64,000 nt of DNA from Nitrospira sp. (GTDB lineage: Bacteria; Nitrospirota; Nitrospiria; Nitrospirales; Nitrospiraceae), in the NCBI GenBank assembly GCA_024330965.1, contig JANDJL010000004.1:1-64000 (forward strand), in the 5' to 3' direction. A model generated the notes under the pieces. That model saw nothing but the letters and a program-made list of their open reading frames with translations, ran no database searches and was not told the origin of the DNA. Of the stretch, positions 34,694-43,925 are shown in pieces; the first letter of the stretch is position 1, and every line of letters starts with the position of its first letter. A program made the translations under genes and the position numbers.

Positions 34694-36267
34694 CTGGCGT
34701 ATTCCACGTACCGGCTTTCTCGAATCACAGTCACCTTGATTTGTCCGGGATACGTCAGTTCCTGCTCTATTTTCTTGGCCAGATCGCGCGAAAGCTGGAA
34801 CGACTCGGCGTCGGTTACGTCTTCCTGACGGACGATCACCCGGATCTCTCGCCCGGCTTGAATGGCATAGGCCTTTTGCACCCCCTTCTGCCCGGCCGCC
34901 AAGGCTTCGAGTTTTTCCAGCCGCTTGACGTAGGACTCCAGGGCTTCTCTTCGGGCGCCGGGACGAGCGGCGGACAGCGCCTCGGCGGCGGCCACCAGCA
35001 CGCTCTCCGGACAAATCGGCTCCACTTGCTCATGGTGCGCGGCGATCGCGTTCACGATTTTCGGCGATTCACCGTATTTCTTGGCCAACTCGGCGCCAAG
35101 CATGGCATGGGGGCCCTCTTCCTCATGACTGACCGCTTTGCCGATGTCGTGAAGCAACGCGCCCCGACGGGCCAATTTGACGTCCAATCCCAACTCCGAC
35201 GCCATCATGCCGCAGATATACGCGGCCTCCCGCGCGTGATACAGATTGTTCTGTCCGTAACTCGTTCGATACTTCAGCCGGCCCAGCACCTTGATCAATT
35301 CAGGGTGGAAATCCGACAGCCCCAGTTCAAAGATGATTTTTTCGGCTTCTTCGTACATCAGCTTGTCGATGTCGGTCTTCACCTTTTCCACGATTTCTTC
35401 GATGCGGGTCGGATGAATTCTGCCGTCTTGCATCAACCGTTCAAGCGAAACTTTGGCGATTTCACGGCGCAACGGATCAAATCCCGAAATGATCACGGCT
35501 TCCGGCGTCTCATCGATGATCAGGTCGATTCCCGTCGCCGCTTCGATCGCCCGGATATTGCGGCCTTCCCGGCCGATGATTCGCCCTTTCATGGCATCGT
35601 TCGGAATCGCCACCACAGAGATCGTCGATTCCGATACATAATCCCGCACCACTCGTTGAATGGCGCTGGTAATGATTTCACGAGCCTCCCGCTCGGCCAC
35701 TTCACGCGCTTCTTCGATCGTTCGTTTGGCAATCCCCGCCGCATCAAGCCGTGCTTGAGACTCCATCTCGACCATCAACTGTTTTTTGGCCTCTTCCGCC
35801 GTCATGCCGGCCACACGTTCCAGGGCTTCACGATGATCGCGCTCGGCCCTGGCACAGGCAGACTCTTTTGCCGCAAGTCCGGCTTCACGTTTCGTCAGTT
35901 CCTGCTCACGTTTCTGTAATTCGCTTTCGCGTTTTTCCAACGTGGCGAGCTTCCGGTCCAACACCTCCTCGCGTTGGAGCAGGCGTTTTTCCATCGCCGA
36001 GAGTTCGGCAAGTTTCCCCTTTTGCTCCTTTTCCCATTCCGCTTTTGCTTGAAATACCAGATCTTTGGCCTCAAGCCTGGCCTCTTTCAATACGCTGTCG
36101 GCCTCGCGCTGCGCGTTCTGGACGATATGTTTGGCCTGTTCCTCAAGCTCAACCCGTTTTGCGGCGGCCATGTTGCGGCGCACGACTTCGAATACCCCGA
36201 CGCCTACGGCAGCGCCGATTATTGTGCACAGGATATATGCGATGATTGACGTAGAAATAAGCGTCAC
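34690..36267 (-). CDS. rny: ribonuclease Y
   Basis: This is a 525-residue membrane-anchored endoribonuclease that starts mRNA decay. An N-terminal transmembrane segment (IIAYILCTIIGAAVGVGVFEVV) is followed by a long charged coiled coil to about residue 200. A KH domain (VAIPNDAMKGRIIGREGRNIRAIE) and an HD domain with LLHDIGKAVSHEEEGPH come next. It starts at GTG 36267, just behind a GAGAGGGG run. It leads the rny-ymdB-xseA-xseB-tlyA-epimerase run. A hairpin at 36301-36321 lies in its leader. Confidence 0.96.
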   Translation of the reverse strand: MTLISTSIIAYILCTIIGAAVGVGVFEVVRRNMAAAKRVELEEQAKHIVQNAQREADSVLKEARLEAKDLVFQAKAEWEKEQKGKLAELSAMEKRLLQREEVLDRKLATLEKRESELQKREQELTKREAGLAAKESACARAERDHREALERVAGMTAEEAKKQLMVEMESQARLDAAGIAKRTIEEAREVAEREAREIITSAIQRVVRDYVSESTISVVAIPNDAMKGRIIGREGRNIRAIEAATGIDLIIDETPEAVIISGFDPLRREIAKVSLERLMQDGRIHPTRIEEIVEKVKTDIDKLMYEEAEKIIFELGLSDFHPELIKVLGRLKYRTSYGQNNLYHAREAAYICGMMASELGLDVKLARRGALLHDIGKAVSHEEEGPHAMLGAELAKKYGESPKIVNAIAAHHEQVEPICPESVLVAAAEALSAARPGARREALESYVKRLEKLEALAAGQKGVQKAYAIQAGREIRVIVRQEDVTDAESFQLSRDLAKKIEQELTYPGQIKVTVIRESRYVEYAR

Positions 36268-36300
36268 CCCCTCTCAGACGGCTGAGGTAGTTCAGCCCGT

Positions 36301-36321
36301 TCTCTGAAAGAATTTCAGAGA
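36301..36321. promoter_or_regulatory. 9-bp hairpin in the rny leader region
   Basis: TCTCTGAAA at 36301-36309 pairs exactly with TTTCAGAGA at 36313-36321 around a 3-base loop, about 35-55 bases before the rny start. It may be a leader stem that controls rny stability or autoregulation, or a binding site. No T-run follows, so it is not a clear terminator. Confidence 0.5.
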
Positions 36322-36879
36322 GTGAACGAAGCACGGGAGGATGATTGTGCAGACACAAGACCAGGAAAGAACCGGGGCGGGTCAGCTTGAACGCGCGCGA
36401 GAACGTAGGCTTATTATGATGTCCCTGAGGATCTTCTGGATTTCCCTCTTGCCGAACGAAGGATCACTCCGCCCTCTTTCGATCCTTTATTTATTGAGAA
36501 CCGGTCTCCACGATCGGGGCTGGCCGCCCACGTCCATTGGAATAACCAGATCGATGCCCGCTTGTTTGAGTAACGAGGCACCACCCTTTCCTCAACATGA
36601 ATCGAAAGCCGGTTGAACTCATCGACCGTAAAAGTTCAGGGTACGATCTCTTCATCCTCACGAAACATTCGCCCGCACGTCTCAACTTTCTATCGTTTCC
36701 ACTACACTAATAGATTAAGGCATTAAAGCCACCGTCCAGAAGTCTGTTTCCCCGTCCAAGTCCCGGTCATCTGCAACGACCTGCCCGAAACATTCGTTCC
36801 TTCACACATTTTCACGATAACAAAGGGGTTTTCGGAAAGCAAGGCGAAACTTGGTTTCTTACCAGGAAGTTGAGGCAGG
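36322..36879. other. gap between zapA and rny, no clear gene
   Basis: Together with 36268-36321 this makes a 612-base gap between two leftward genes in an otherwise packed cluster. Minus-strand frames around 36488-36640 contain protein-like pieces (DEFNRLSIHVEERVVP in one frame and ASLLKQAGIDLVIPMDVGG in the next), which suggests a frameshifted gene remnant. The position directly downstream of zapA is also where many bacteria encode 6S RNA. Neither is established from sequence alone. Confidence 0.4.
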
Positions 36880-37176
36880 CTAACGAAAGAGGGAGGTCGG
36901 AACATGTTCCTCGAGTGATTCCATCAACACATCCATGCGTCGTTCAAAGTCGGCCTCTCCCTGAACCCGCTTCTTTTCTGATTCAAAAAGCTGATGGGCC
37001 AGGTTAATCGCCGTCAGCACCGCCAATTTGACCGGAGTGGCCGTCTTCATACCCTCAGCAAGGCGTTTCATATGATCGTCTACATAATGAGCCAGCCGCC
37101 GAACATAGGCATCCTCGGCTTCCCCACGAATTGCATACCGTTGACCGTAGATTTCAACCTCGACGGTTTTACTCAT
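36880..37176 (-). CDS. zapA: cell division protein ZapA
   Basis: This is a 98-residue FtsZ-ring stabilising protein. It starts MSKTVEVEIYGQRYAIRG, the family's beta-strand opening. A helix (YVRRLAHYVDDHMKRLAE), TATPVKLAVLTAINLAHQLF and a coiled-coil C-terminus follow. The ATG at 37176 has GGGAGG seven bases upstream. The first eight bases overlap the end of zapB, so both are translated together. Confidence 0.9.
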   Translation of the reverse strand: MSKTVEVEIYGQRYAIRGEAEDAYVRRLAHYVDDHMKRLAEGMKTATPVKLAVLTAINLAHQLFESEKKRVQGEADFERRMDVLMESLEEHVPTSLFR

Positions 37177-37423
37177 GGGCCACCTCCCTGGCTTCGTCCG
37201 CACATTCTAACATCTCGATTTCGCTGATGACCCGCTCGATTCGCGACTTGATATCAAGTCGCTCCCGCTCCCAGCGTTGATTCAGATCATCCTGAGACGC
37301 AAGCCGCTGCCGAACGACTCTCAGCTCCTCCTCCAACGACGCATTGCGCCGTTTCAGCTCCTGGATTAACTTCACCAGGTCTTTAATGCGAACTTCCAAC
37401 GCATCGAGGCGATCCAACGCCAT
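37169..37423 (-). CDS. zapB: ZapB-like coiled-coil cell division protein
   Basis: This is an 84-residue protein that is almost entirely coiled coil (LEVRIKDLVKLIQELKRRNASLEEELRVV is one continuous heptad run, cut here by position 10-38). This fits ZapB, which links ZapA to the nucleoid and FtsZ. The call rests on the coiled coil and on the immediate, overlapping position before zapA. The ATG at 37423 is preferred over an upstream start at 37486 that adds an unconserved leader. Confidence 0.75.
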   Translation of the reverse strand: MALDRLDALEVRIKDLVKLIQELKRRNASLEEELRVVRQRLASQDDLNQRWERERLDIKSRIERVISEIEMLECADEAREVAHE

Positions 37424-37493
37424 AACGGCACCGCTTCCTTCATCCTCTACGGTTGGCGGTTGACGCGCACTATAAAAACTCTGCAACCTCTTG

Positions 37494-39827
37494 TCAAGAA
37501 ACGGGCTTCTGAAGACCGTTCAGACGGACATACTCTTTGTAGCTGCGGAGCACCCGCTTCACATATTGCCTCGTTTCTTGGAAAGGAATCAATTCGACAA
37601 ATTCATCGTCGCTCCGTCCCCGATGCGCGACTACCCAACTCTCAACAGCAAGGGGGCCGGCGTTGTACGCCGCAACAGCATGCACCAGATTGCCTGAAAA
37701 CCGAGCGAGCAACTGCCCGATGTATCGAACCCCGATCTGGATATTGGTTTCCTGATCGAACAGGTCATCCCGCGTGACCTCGGGGAGACGATGGTGCTGA
37801 GCCACTTCATTGGCAGTGGCCGGCATGACCTGCATCAACCCGATGGCGCCCACACGGGACACCGCCCGCCAATCGTACTGACTTTCTTCCCTGATGATGG
37901 CCGCAACCAGGAACGGATCGACTCCGTCAACGCCCTGCATGTTGATGGTGGAGATCAGTCCCATCGGATAGGCTGCGTTCCACAAGCCATCTTCAACAAT
38001 CACTCCGCCGCCTCGCTCCAATTTGTCCCGGAACCTGCTCCGGACAAGCCTCAAGGCGTGATGGTATGCCCCGGCTTCGCTCAACATGACCGACAACGAG
38101 ACCACCGCAGCATCGTCATTGCCGTACGCGTCCGTCAACGCGGTGAGTTCTCTGACCACATCCTGCTCAAGCCCCAATGCCTTCAACTCGGCAGCCCGCC
38201 GGTAGGCGGGCTGCCGCTCGATTTCCGACCGACTCGCTTCGTTCCGCCCCGACATTTGATCACGGTCCGGCAAAGAAGGGAGAACGGCGGGAACAGCGGC
38301 AGCCTCCTCCAGCCGTCGTTCCTGATCCGTAGAAACCATGGCGGCGATTCCCGCGCGCCCCTGCGCAAGCTGGCAATAGTAGGTGTAGGGATAGCGATTG
38401 CACAGAAGCTGGAATGTTTCCTGCGCGTTCGAGCTTCCAACGTGACCATACGCCCGTGCGATCCAATAGAGCACCTGTGGTTCCCATTCGCTGTTCGGTC
38501 GTTCGACGATCGGCCGCCATACATCGATCGCCGCTTGATATCGTCCTATTCGATAGAGAACCCAGCCTTGCCGCCAACGTGCCTCTGTACGCTGAGCGGC
38601 GGGCTCCCCCGTTTGGGCGACCTGCCTATAGTGTGCGATCGCCTCGTCAAACCGGGCCTGATCCTCAAGCCAGATCCCAGCGAACAAGTTGATCTGCCCT
38701 TGCTGCTCGGCCGACAGATTCCGTTTGGCGACTCTACGGCTTAGATCCAATAACTTGTCACCGAGTCCCTGTCGAAGATAGACCCGTGCCAACCACACCG
38801 TCGCCTCACCGGCGTGAGTCGTTCTCCCTTCGACCAGCCCTTGAAACGTCTCCCGCGCTTGCTCGTAGAGCTTGAGTCGCACCTGAGCAACACCCAGCTT
38901 GAGTGTGGCCTCACTGCGAAGAGGGGGGGGTGGATCTTCGGCAAGAAACCGCTTCAGTTCCTCAATGGCCTCCTTGTGCAAGGCCTGTCCCAGCAGCACC
39001 TGAGCCCTGGCATAAAAATCTTGCGCCTTTGGGGCCCATCGTTTCCCCTCGGTACTTGTTTCAAGAAGCGCTTCCGCCTGTTTTGCTTCCTTCGTGTGAG
39101 GAAACGTGATCCAGACCTTTGTCAAAGCCTCCCGCCCTTCGGCCGGCTTTCCCATGTGCAGATAGCAGTCCGCCAATCGAAGCCACGCCTGGGCGATTCT
39201 TGGATCTTTCTCATTGCGACTGAAGGTAACCGCCCTCGTGAGCCGGTCAATCGCCTCAGGACAACTGGAGGTCTGATGCCAGGCTTCTCCCGCACGCAAA
39301 AGGACTTGAGGAAGCAGATTGGTATCGGGAACGGCCTGCGGCACTGAGTCAAAAGTCAGCGCCGCCTCCCTTGCATCGCCCAATGACAACAGCGCCTCGC
39401 CGACCCAATATCGAACATAGTCCTCAATGGCCGGAAAATCCCGTTGGGCCGCTCGAAGATACGAAAGCGCCACGGCCGGATACCGATCGATCAACATGAC
39501 GCCGGAGAGCAACCCAGCCCGCTTGGCCCACAGCGACGCCGGAAACCGTTCCATGACCTGACGGAGCCGTTCGAGCTTCAGCGCCGCCACCTGATCTTTC
39601 GTCAGCGCGGCCCCCAACTGTTCCCTCGGCCGGACGGCCATCGCGAAACACTCCTCCGCCGCTTCACACCGATCGGTCTGCTGCAGATCGGCACTCACCG
39701 CTTGAGCCGAATACACATTGAAAGGAGAAGTAAGATCTGTCACGACGACGAATAGCGCCGCCACACCCAACATTACGCAGGCATGCCGGATCAACCAGCA
39801 CGAGAGACGATCGGTCCACTTGGTCAT
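37494..39827 (-). CDS. slt: soluble lytic murein transglycosylase
   Basis: This is a 777-residue periplasmic enzyme that cleaves peptidoglycan to 1,6-anhydromuropeptides. An N-terminal signal (ACVMLGVAALFVVVTDL) is followed by a long superhelix of TPR-like pairs, the Slt70 U and L domains. The SLT domain at the C-terminus has its catalytic Glu in AAIIREESQYDWRAVS, then GAIGLMQVMPATANEV and HAVAAYNAGPLAVESW. All signatures are intact. It starts the leftward cell-envelope run ahead of zapB/zapA. A perfect TATAAT lies about nine bases before the ATG. Confidence 0.94.
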   Translation of the reverse strand: MTKWTDRLSCWLIRHACVMLGVAALFVVVTDLTSPFNVYSAQAVSADLQQTDRCEAAEECFAMAVRPREQLGAALTKDQVAALKLERLRQVMERFPASLWAKRAGLLSGVMLIDRYPAVALSYLRAAQRDFPAIEDYVRYWVGEALLSLGDAREAALTFDSVPQAVPDTNLLPQVLLRAGEAWHQTSSCPEAIDRLTRAVTFSRNEKDPRIAQAWLRLADCYLHMGKPAEGREALTKVWITFPHTKEAKQAEALLETSTEGKRWAPKAQDFYARAQVLLGQALHKEAIEELKRFLAEDPPPPLRSEATLKLGVAQVRLKLYEQARETFQGLVEGRTTHAGEATVWLARVYLRQGLGDKLLDLSRRVAKRNLSAEQQGQINLFAGIWLEDQARFDEAIAHYRQVAQTGEPAAQRTEARWRQGWVLYRIGRYQAAIDVWRPIVERPNSEWEPQVLYWIARAYGHVGSSNAQETFQLLCNRYPYTYYCQLAQGRAGIAAMVSTDQERRLEEAAAVPAVLPSLPDRDQMSGRNEASRSEIERQPAYRRAAELKALGLEQDVVRELTALTDAYGNDDAAVVSLSVMLSEAGAYHHALRLVRSRFRDKLERGGGVIVEDGLWNAAYPMGLISTINMQGVDGVDPFLVAAIIREESQYDWRAVSRVGAIGLMQVMPATANEVAQHHRLPEVTRDDLFDQETNIQIGVRYIGQLLARFSGNLVHAVAAYNAGPLAVESWVVAHRGRSDDEFVELIPFQETRQYVKRVLRSYKEYVRLNGLQKPVS

Positions 39828-39835
39828 AAAAACAC

Positions 39836-39841
39836 ATTATA
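39836..39841 (-). promoter_or_regulatory. perfect -10 element close to the slt start
   Basis: On the minus strand TATAAT occupies 39841-39836 and the ATG of slt begins at 39827. Transcription would then start about two bases before the ATG, giving a leaderless mRNA. No good TTGACA lies 17 bases upstream, so the -35 side is unconvincing. Confidence 0.35.
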
Positions 39842-39984
39842 ATATATGGTTGTGATGAGGTGATAAGAGAAGCCGTTTGCAGCAGCCGCCCCCATCGCAC
39901 CATCACACCATCCACAGGAACGTTGGTTTCACTCGCTCGTTCTATGGTAGGCTCTGCCGGCACAATGGACTGAAGCCACTGCCG

Positions 39985-41064
39985 ATGCCTGATTCGCTCA
40001 TCAATTTACTCGCACTGACCGAATCTCAGATGGCGGACCTCGTCCAAAGGCTGGGGTGGCCCACCTATCGAGCCAAACAGATCCTTCGCTGGCTCTACCG
40101 ACGACGCGCGCGCGACATTCGTGACATGACCGACCTCTCCCTCCGAGATCGCTCGACATTGGCCGAGATCGCGATCATCCGCCGCGCAACCCGTTGCACG
40201 GTGCTCCCGTCTGACGATGGCACACGCAAGTTGCTGCTCACCCTGGATGACGGACTGACAATTGAAACGGTCTTGATCCCGGACGAGGATCGCCTGACTC
40301 TGTGTGTCTCGACTCAGGTCGGATGCATGTTGGATTGCACATTCTGTTTGACCGGTGCCATGGGACTGCGCCGAAGTCTCAAAGCTCACGAAATCATCGA
40401 CCAGGTCCTGACAGCTCAAGACCGGCTGGACGCCGGCGAGCGGATTACCAATCTGGTCTTCATGGGGATGGGGGAACCGCTCGCCAATTATGAGGCCCTT
40501 GAACTCGCCGTCACGAGCTTGACCGACAAATCGTGGGGCCTGGGGTGGTCACCCCGGCGCATCGTCGTTTCAACAGCGGGGTTAGCGTCCCGTCTCGAAA
40601 AAGTCGCGGCACTCGGCGTCAACCTCGCCGTTTCGCTCAACGCAACGACCGAGGCCCAACGCCGGGCGCTGATGCCAGCCGCTAGCGACATCGCATCCCT
40701 CAAGTCGCTGTTGGCGGCTTGTCGAAAATATCACAGGTCATCAAACAGGCGATTGACGTTTGAGTATGTCCTGTTGGCCAGCGTGAATGATCGACCAACC
40801 GACGCCCAACGATTGGCGACGCTGCTTCGCGGTCTGCATTGCAAGGTGAATTTGATTCCGTTCAATGAATTTCCAGGCAGCCGTTTTCAACGGCCGTCGG
40901 ACTTCAATGTGCTCCACTTTCAAACACTCCTCCGCCGAGAGGGTATCGACACCTTTATTCGCAAAAGCAGGGGACGAGACGTGTTGGGAGCCTGCGGACA
41001 GTTAGGAAGCCTTGCTGACGGCGGCAGATCAGCCTGCTTGACACCTCTGGAATCCCATTGTTAG
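39985..41064 (+). CDS. rlmN: 23S rRNA/tRNA (adenine-C2)-methyltransferase RlmN
   Basis: This is a 359-residue radical SAM enzyme that methylates A2503 of 23S rRNA and A37 of some tRNAs. It has TESQMADLVQRLGWPTYRAKQ near the start, the CMLDCTFC cluster motif (CxxxCxxC), and GMGEPLANYEA. The catalytic second Cys lies near RDVLGACGQL at the end. The start is the ATG at 39985. The upstream frame to 39877 is unconserved. It is divergent from slt and separated from the M16 pair by 24 bases. Confidence 0.94.
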   Translation: MPDSLINLLALTESQMADLVQRLGWPTYRAKQILRWLYRRRARDIRDMTDLSLRDRSTLAEIAIIRRATRCTVLPSDDGTRKLLLTLDDGLTIETVLIPDEDRLTLCVSTQVGCMLDCTFCLTGAMGLRRSLKAHEIIDQVLTAQDRLDAGERITNLVFMGMGEPLANYEALELAVTSLTDKSWGLGWSPRRIVVSTAGLASRLEKVAALGVNLAVSLNATTEAQRRALMPAASDIASLKSLLAACRKYHRSSNRRLTFEYVLLASVNDRPTDAQRLATLLRGLHCKVNLIPFNEFPGSRFQRPSDFNVLHFQTLLRREGIDTFIRKSRGRDVLGACGQLGSLADGGRSACLTPLESHC

Positions 41065-41088
41065 CATGAGTCGGTCCGTCATTCCCGT

Positions 41089-42477
41089 ATGATCTCTCGG
41101 GCTTTCCACCCCTACGTGTTCCTCTGTCTCTTCACGATATTGCTCTTTTCTCTCACTCCCTCTCAGGTACTCGCCGTCGAGCCCCATGAGCACGTGTTGT
41201 CGAACGGCATGAAGGTGCTTCTGGTTGAGATTCCCAAAGCACCCGTCGCCACCGTGCAGGTCTGGTACAAGGTCGGTTCTCGAAATGAGGTCATGGGGCG
41301 GGCCGGCCTCTCCCACATGCTTGAGCACATGATGTTCAAGGGGACGGCAAAGTATCCGAAAGGCTCGTTTTCCCGCCTCATCCGCAAGAACGGGGGGATT
41401 GACAACGCCTTTACCGGCCAAGATTTCACCGCGTATTTTGAGAACGTGGCGGCCGATCGAATTGAGCTGGCCTTAGAACTCGAGGCTGACCGCATGCAGG
41501 GGCTGACGCTCGATCCCCATGAGTTTCAAACGGAGCGGGAAGTCGTCAAAGAGGAGCGGAGGTTGCGAACCGAGGACGACCCTCAGAGCGCACTCGTGGA
41601 GATCTTGTTTGCGCAAGCTTTTTTAAGCCATCCCTATCACTGGCCGGTGATTGGGTGGTTTTCTGATCTGGACGCCATGTCCCTTGAAGACCTCCAACGC
41701 CACTACGATACCTATTATTCTCCCAACAATGCCACGCTCGTCGTGGTAGGCGACTTCAAAGCAGATGTCCTGATCCAGACCATCAAAACTCTTTTCGAGC
41801 CGATTCCGAGAGGGCCCTCTCCCAGCCGGATACTTTCTGAAGAACCTCCTCAACGGGGTGAACGGCGGTTTATTCTGAAACGCGACGCGCAACTCCCGTT
41901 CGTCATGATGGGGTTTCATGTCCCCAACTATTCCAGCGAAGATGCCTATGCCCTCAGCCTGCTCGAAACGATGTTGTCGAAGGGAAAAAGCTCGAGGCTG
42001 TATCAAAGCCTGGTCTACGAACAAAAGACCGCGCTCGTGGTCGGCGCGGACTACAATCCGATGCAAGCGGATCCCGGCCTCTTTTACTGTTACGCGGTGG
42101 TCAGCCCCGGCGCAAAGACCGACGTGGTCGAAGAAGTGCTGCTGCGTGAGATCGCCCGTCTCCAGAAAGAACTTCCGACCGAGGTCGAGTTGCAACGGGC
42201 TAAGAATCAACTGGAAGCCGCTCATGTCTTCGAGCAAGATTCGAATTTCCGCCGCGCCATGATGCTTGGAGAAGCCGAAACCGTCGGCGCCGGCTGGCGA
42301 TGGGGAAACCAATTCCTGGAACGGATCCGCTCCGTCACGCCGCAGGATATTCAGCGGGTCGCCAGGCGCTATCTCAATGCGGACAATCGGACGGTGGGCG
42401 TTCTCGTGCCGGTCCCTTCAAAACAGCAGCAGTCTTCCTCTTCCACTTCCACATCCACACCCCATCGCCGATCATAG
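41089..42477 (+). CDS. M16 family zinc metalloprotease (active partner)
   Basis: This is a 462-residue periplasmic insulinase-like protease. An N-terminal signal (VFLCLFTILLFSLTPSQVLA) is followed by the inverted zinc motif HMLEH (residues 76-80, HxxEH). A second conserved Glu follows in ELALELEADRM, as in active M16B enzymes. A C-terminal M16 domain completes the chain. The next gene is a paired subunit without the zinc motif, so the two probably form a heterodimer. The substrate, likely periplasmic peptides, is not known. Confidence 0.92.
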   Translation: MISRAFHPYVFLCLFTILLFSLTPSQVLAVEPHEHVLSNGMKVLLVEIPKAPVATVQVWYKVGSRNEVMGRAGLSHMLEHMMFKGTAKYPKGSFSRLIRKNGGIDNAFTGQDFTAYFENVAADRIELALELEADRMQGLTLDPHEFQTEREVVKEERRLRTEDDPQSALVEILFAQAFLSHPYHWPVIGWFSDLDAMSLEDLQRHYDTYYSPNNATLVVVGDFKADVLIQTIKTLFEPIPRGPSPSRILSEEPPQRGERRFILKRDAQLPFVMMGFHVPNYSSEDAYALSLLETMLSKGKSSRLYQSLVYEQKTALVVGADYNPMQADPGLFYCYAVVSPGAKTDVVEEVLLREIARLQKELPTEVELQRAKNQLEAAHVFEQDSNFRRAMMLGEAETVGAGWRWGNQFLERIRSVTPQDIQRVARRYLNADNRTVGVLVPVPSKQQQSSSSTSTSTPHRRS

Positions 42478-42486
42478 GCTCGACGC

Positions 42487-43899
42487 ATGTCTCACCATCG
42501 CCCGACTCTCCGACATCCCTGTTCAGGCCCGGCGGCACTGACTCTCGGCATGGGCGGACGCTCGAAGGTTGCCGGGAAAATGGCCGGATTGTGCGCGGCC
42601 ATAGCTGTCTTCGCCGGAGCAAGTTCCGGCTTTGCCGCAGAGCTCTCCCCGGTCAAAACCATCACTCCCAACGGAATGACGCTGGTGGTGCTCGAGCAAC
42701 ACGATCTTCCCATCGTTGAAATCCACGCCCTGATCAAGGCCGGCTCCGCTCACGATCCACCAGGAAAGGCGGGCCTGGCGAATTTGACGGCCAACCTGCT
42801 GGATGAAGGCACGACAACCCGATCATCAAAGCAACTGGCAGAGCAGATCGATTTCGTCGGAGGCTCGCTGGAAGTCTCCGCCGCCGAAGACTTTACGACC
42901 GCTTCGGTGCGCGTTCTCACGAAAGACGCTGAGTTCGGCTTTGCGATTCTCTCGGACATACTGCTGCATCCGACGTTTCCTCAACGGGAATTCGAACGGG
43001 TTCGCGCTCAGATAGTGGGAGAAATCGTCGGCGAGAATGACGACCCCAGCCGCCTCGCCATGAAAACGTTCCATCAACTGGTGTTTCAACATCATCCCTA
43101 TCAATGGCCGGTCATCGGCCTTGAAGAGACCCTGTCTCGCATCGAGCTGCGCGACGTTCAAAATTTTTACGCGAGGGAGTATCTCCCCAACCAAACGATT
43201 CTCGTTGTCGTCGGTGATATCACTCTCGAGCAGGCTACTGTGCTCGTCCGCTCTTATTTCGATGCCTGGAAACAAGGGCCGGCACCCGCTCGATCGCACA
43301 CGAAACCGCCTGTGATCGACAAGAAGATCGTCCGGCTCATCGACAAAGATTTGACCCAATCCACGATCGTGCTCGGTCACGGAGGTGTCAGCCGAACGAA
43401 TCCGGACTTTTACGCGATCACGGTCATGAATCATATCCTCGGAGCGGGAGGATTCTCTTCCCGCCTCATGGACACCATCCGAGACAAACAAGGGCTTGCC
43501 TATGGCATCACGAGCCATTACGACGCTCGGGCGATGTCCGGCTCATTCTGGGTGAGCCTTCAAACCAAGACGGACACGACGAACCAGGCAATCAACGGAG
43601 TGTTGGCCGAGATCAAGACCCTGCGCGAGGCTCCGGTGAGCGATCAGGAGCTTGCCGACGCCAAATCGTTCCTCATCGGGAGCTTCCCCTTACGTTTTGA
43701 TACGACGGCAAAGCTCGCGCGCTTACTGGCGCAGGTGGAATTTTTTGGGTTAGGATTTGATTACTTAACTCAGTATCCGAAGTGGATTGAGCGCGTGACC
43801 AAGGAAGACGTGCAACGGGTGGCCAAACACTATCTCAATCCTCGGCATTATGTTCTCGTCGTTGTCGGCGACATCGCCAAAGCGAAAGTGCGCCAGTAG
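42487..43899 (+). CDS. M16 family peptidase-like protein, inactive partner
   Basis: This is a 470-residue protein homologous to the preceding M16 protease. It has a signal-like segment (MAGLCAAIAVFAGASSGFAAE) and the same two M16 domains. At the zinc-motif position it reads AGLANLTANLLDEGT, so both His and the Glu of HxxEH are missing. This is the non-catalytic subunit type that shapes the peptide chamber. It starts nine bases after its partner's stop and is surely co-transcribed. Later in-frame ATGs (42550, 42580) are alternative starts close to the signal. Confidence 0.92.
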   Translation: MSHHRPTLRHPCSGPAALTLGMGGRSKVAGKMAGLCAAIAVFAGASSGFAAELSPVKTITPNGMTLVVLEQHDLPIVEIHALIKAGSAHDPPGKAGLANLTANLLDEGTTTRSSKQLAEQIDFVGGSLEVSAAEDFTTASVRVLTKDAEFGFAILSDILLHPTFPQREFERVRAQIVGEIVGENDDPSRLAMKTFHQLVFQHHPYQWPVIGLEETLSRIELRDVQNFYAREYLPNQTILVVVGDITLEQATVLVRSYFDAWKQGPAPARSHTKPPVIDKKIVRLIDKDLTQSTIVLGHGGVSRTNPDFYAITVMNHILGAGGFSSRLMDTIRDKQGLAYGITSHYDARAMSGSFWVSLQTKTDTTNQAINGVLAEIKTLREAPVSDQELADAKSFLIGSFPLRFDTTAKLARLLAQVEFFGLGFDYLTQYPKWIERVTKEDVQRVAKHYLNPRHYVLVVVGDIAKAKVRQ

Positions 43900-43925
43900 C
43901 GCACCTTCGCCGCTGCGAGCGGCAT

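Noticed and set aside
34694..35014. Longer ymdB start inside rny
   Set aside because: The extension is Arg-rich noise in an alternate frame of rny. The ATGA overlap at 34690-34693 is the proper start.
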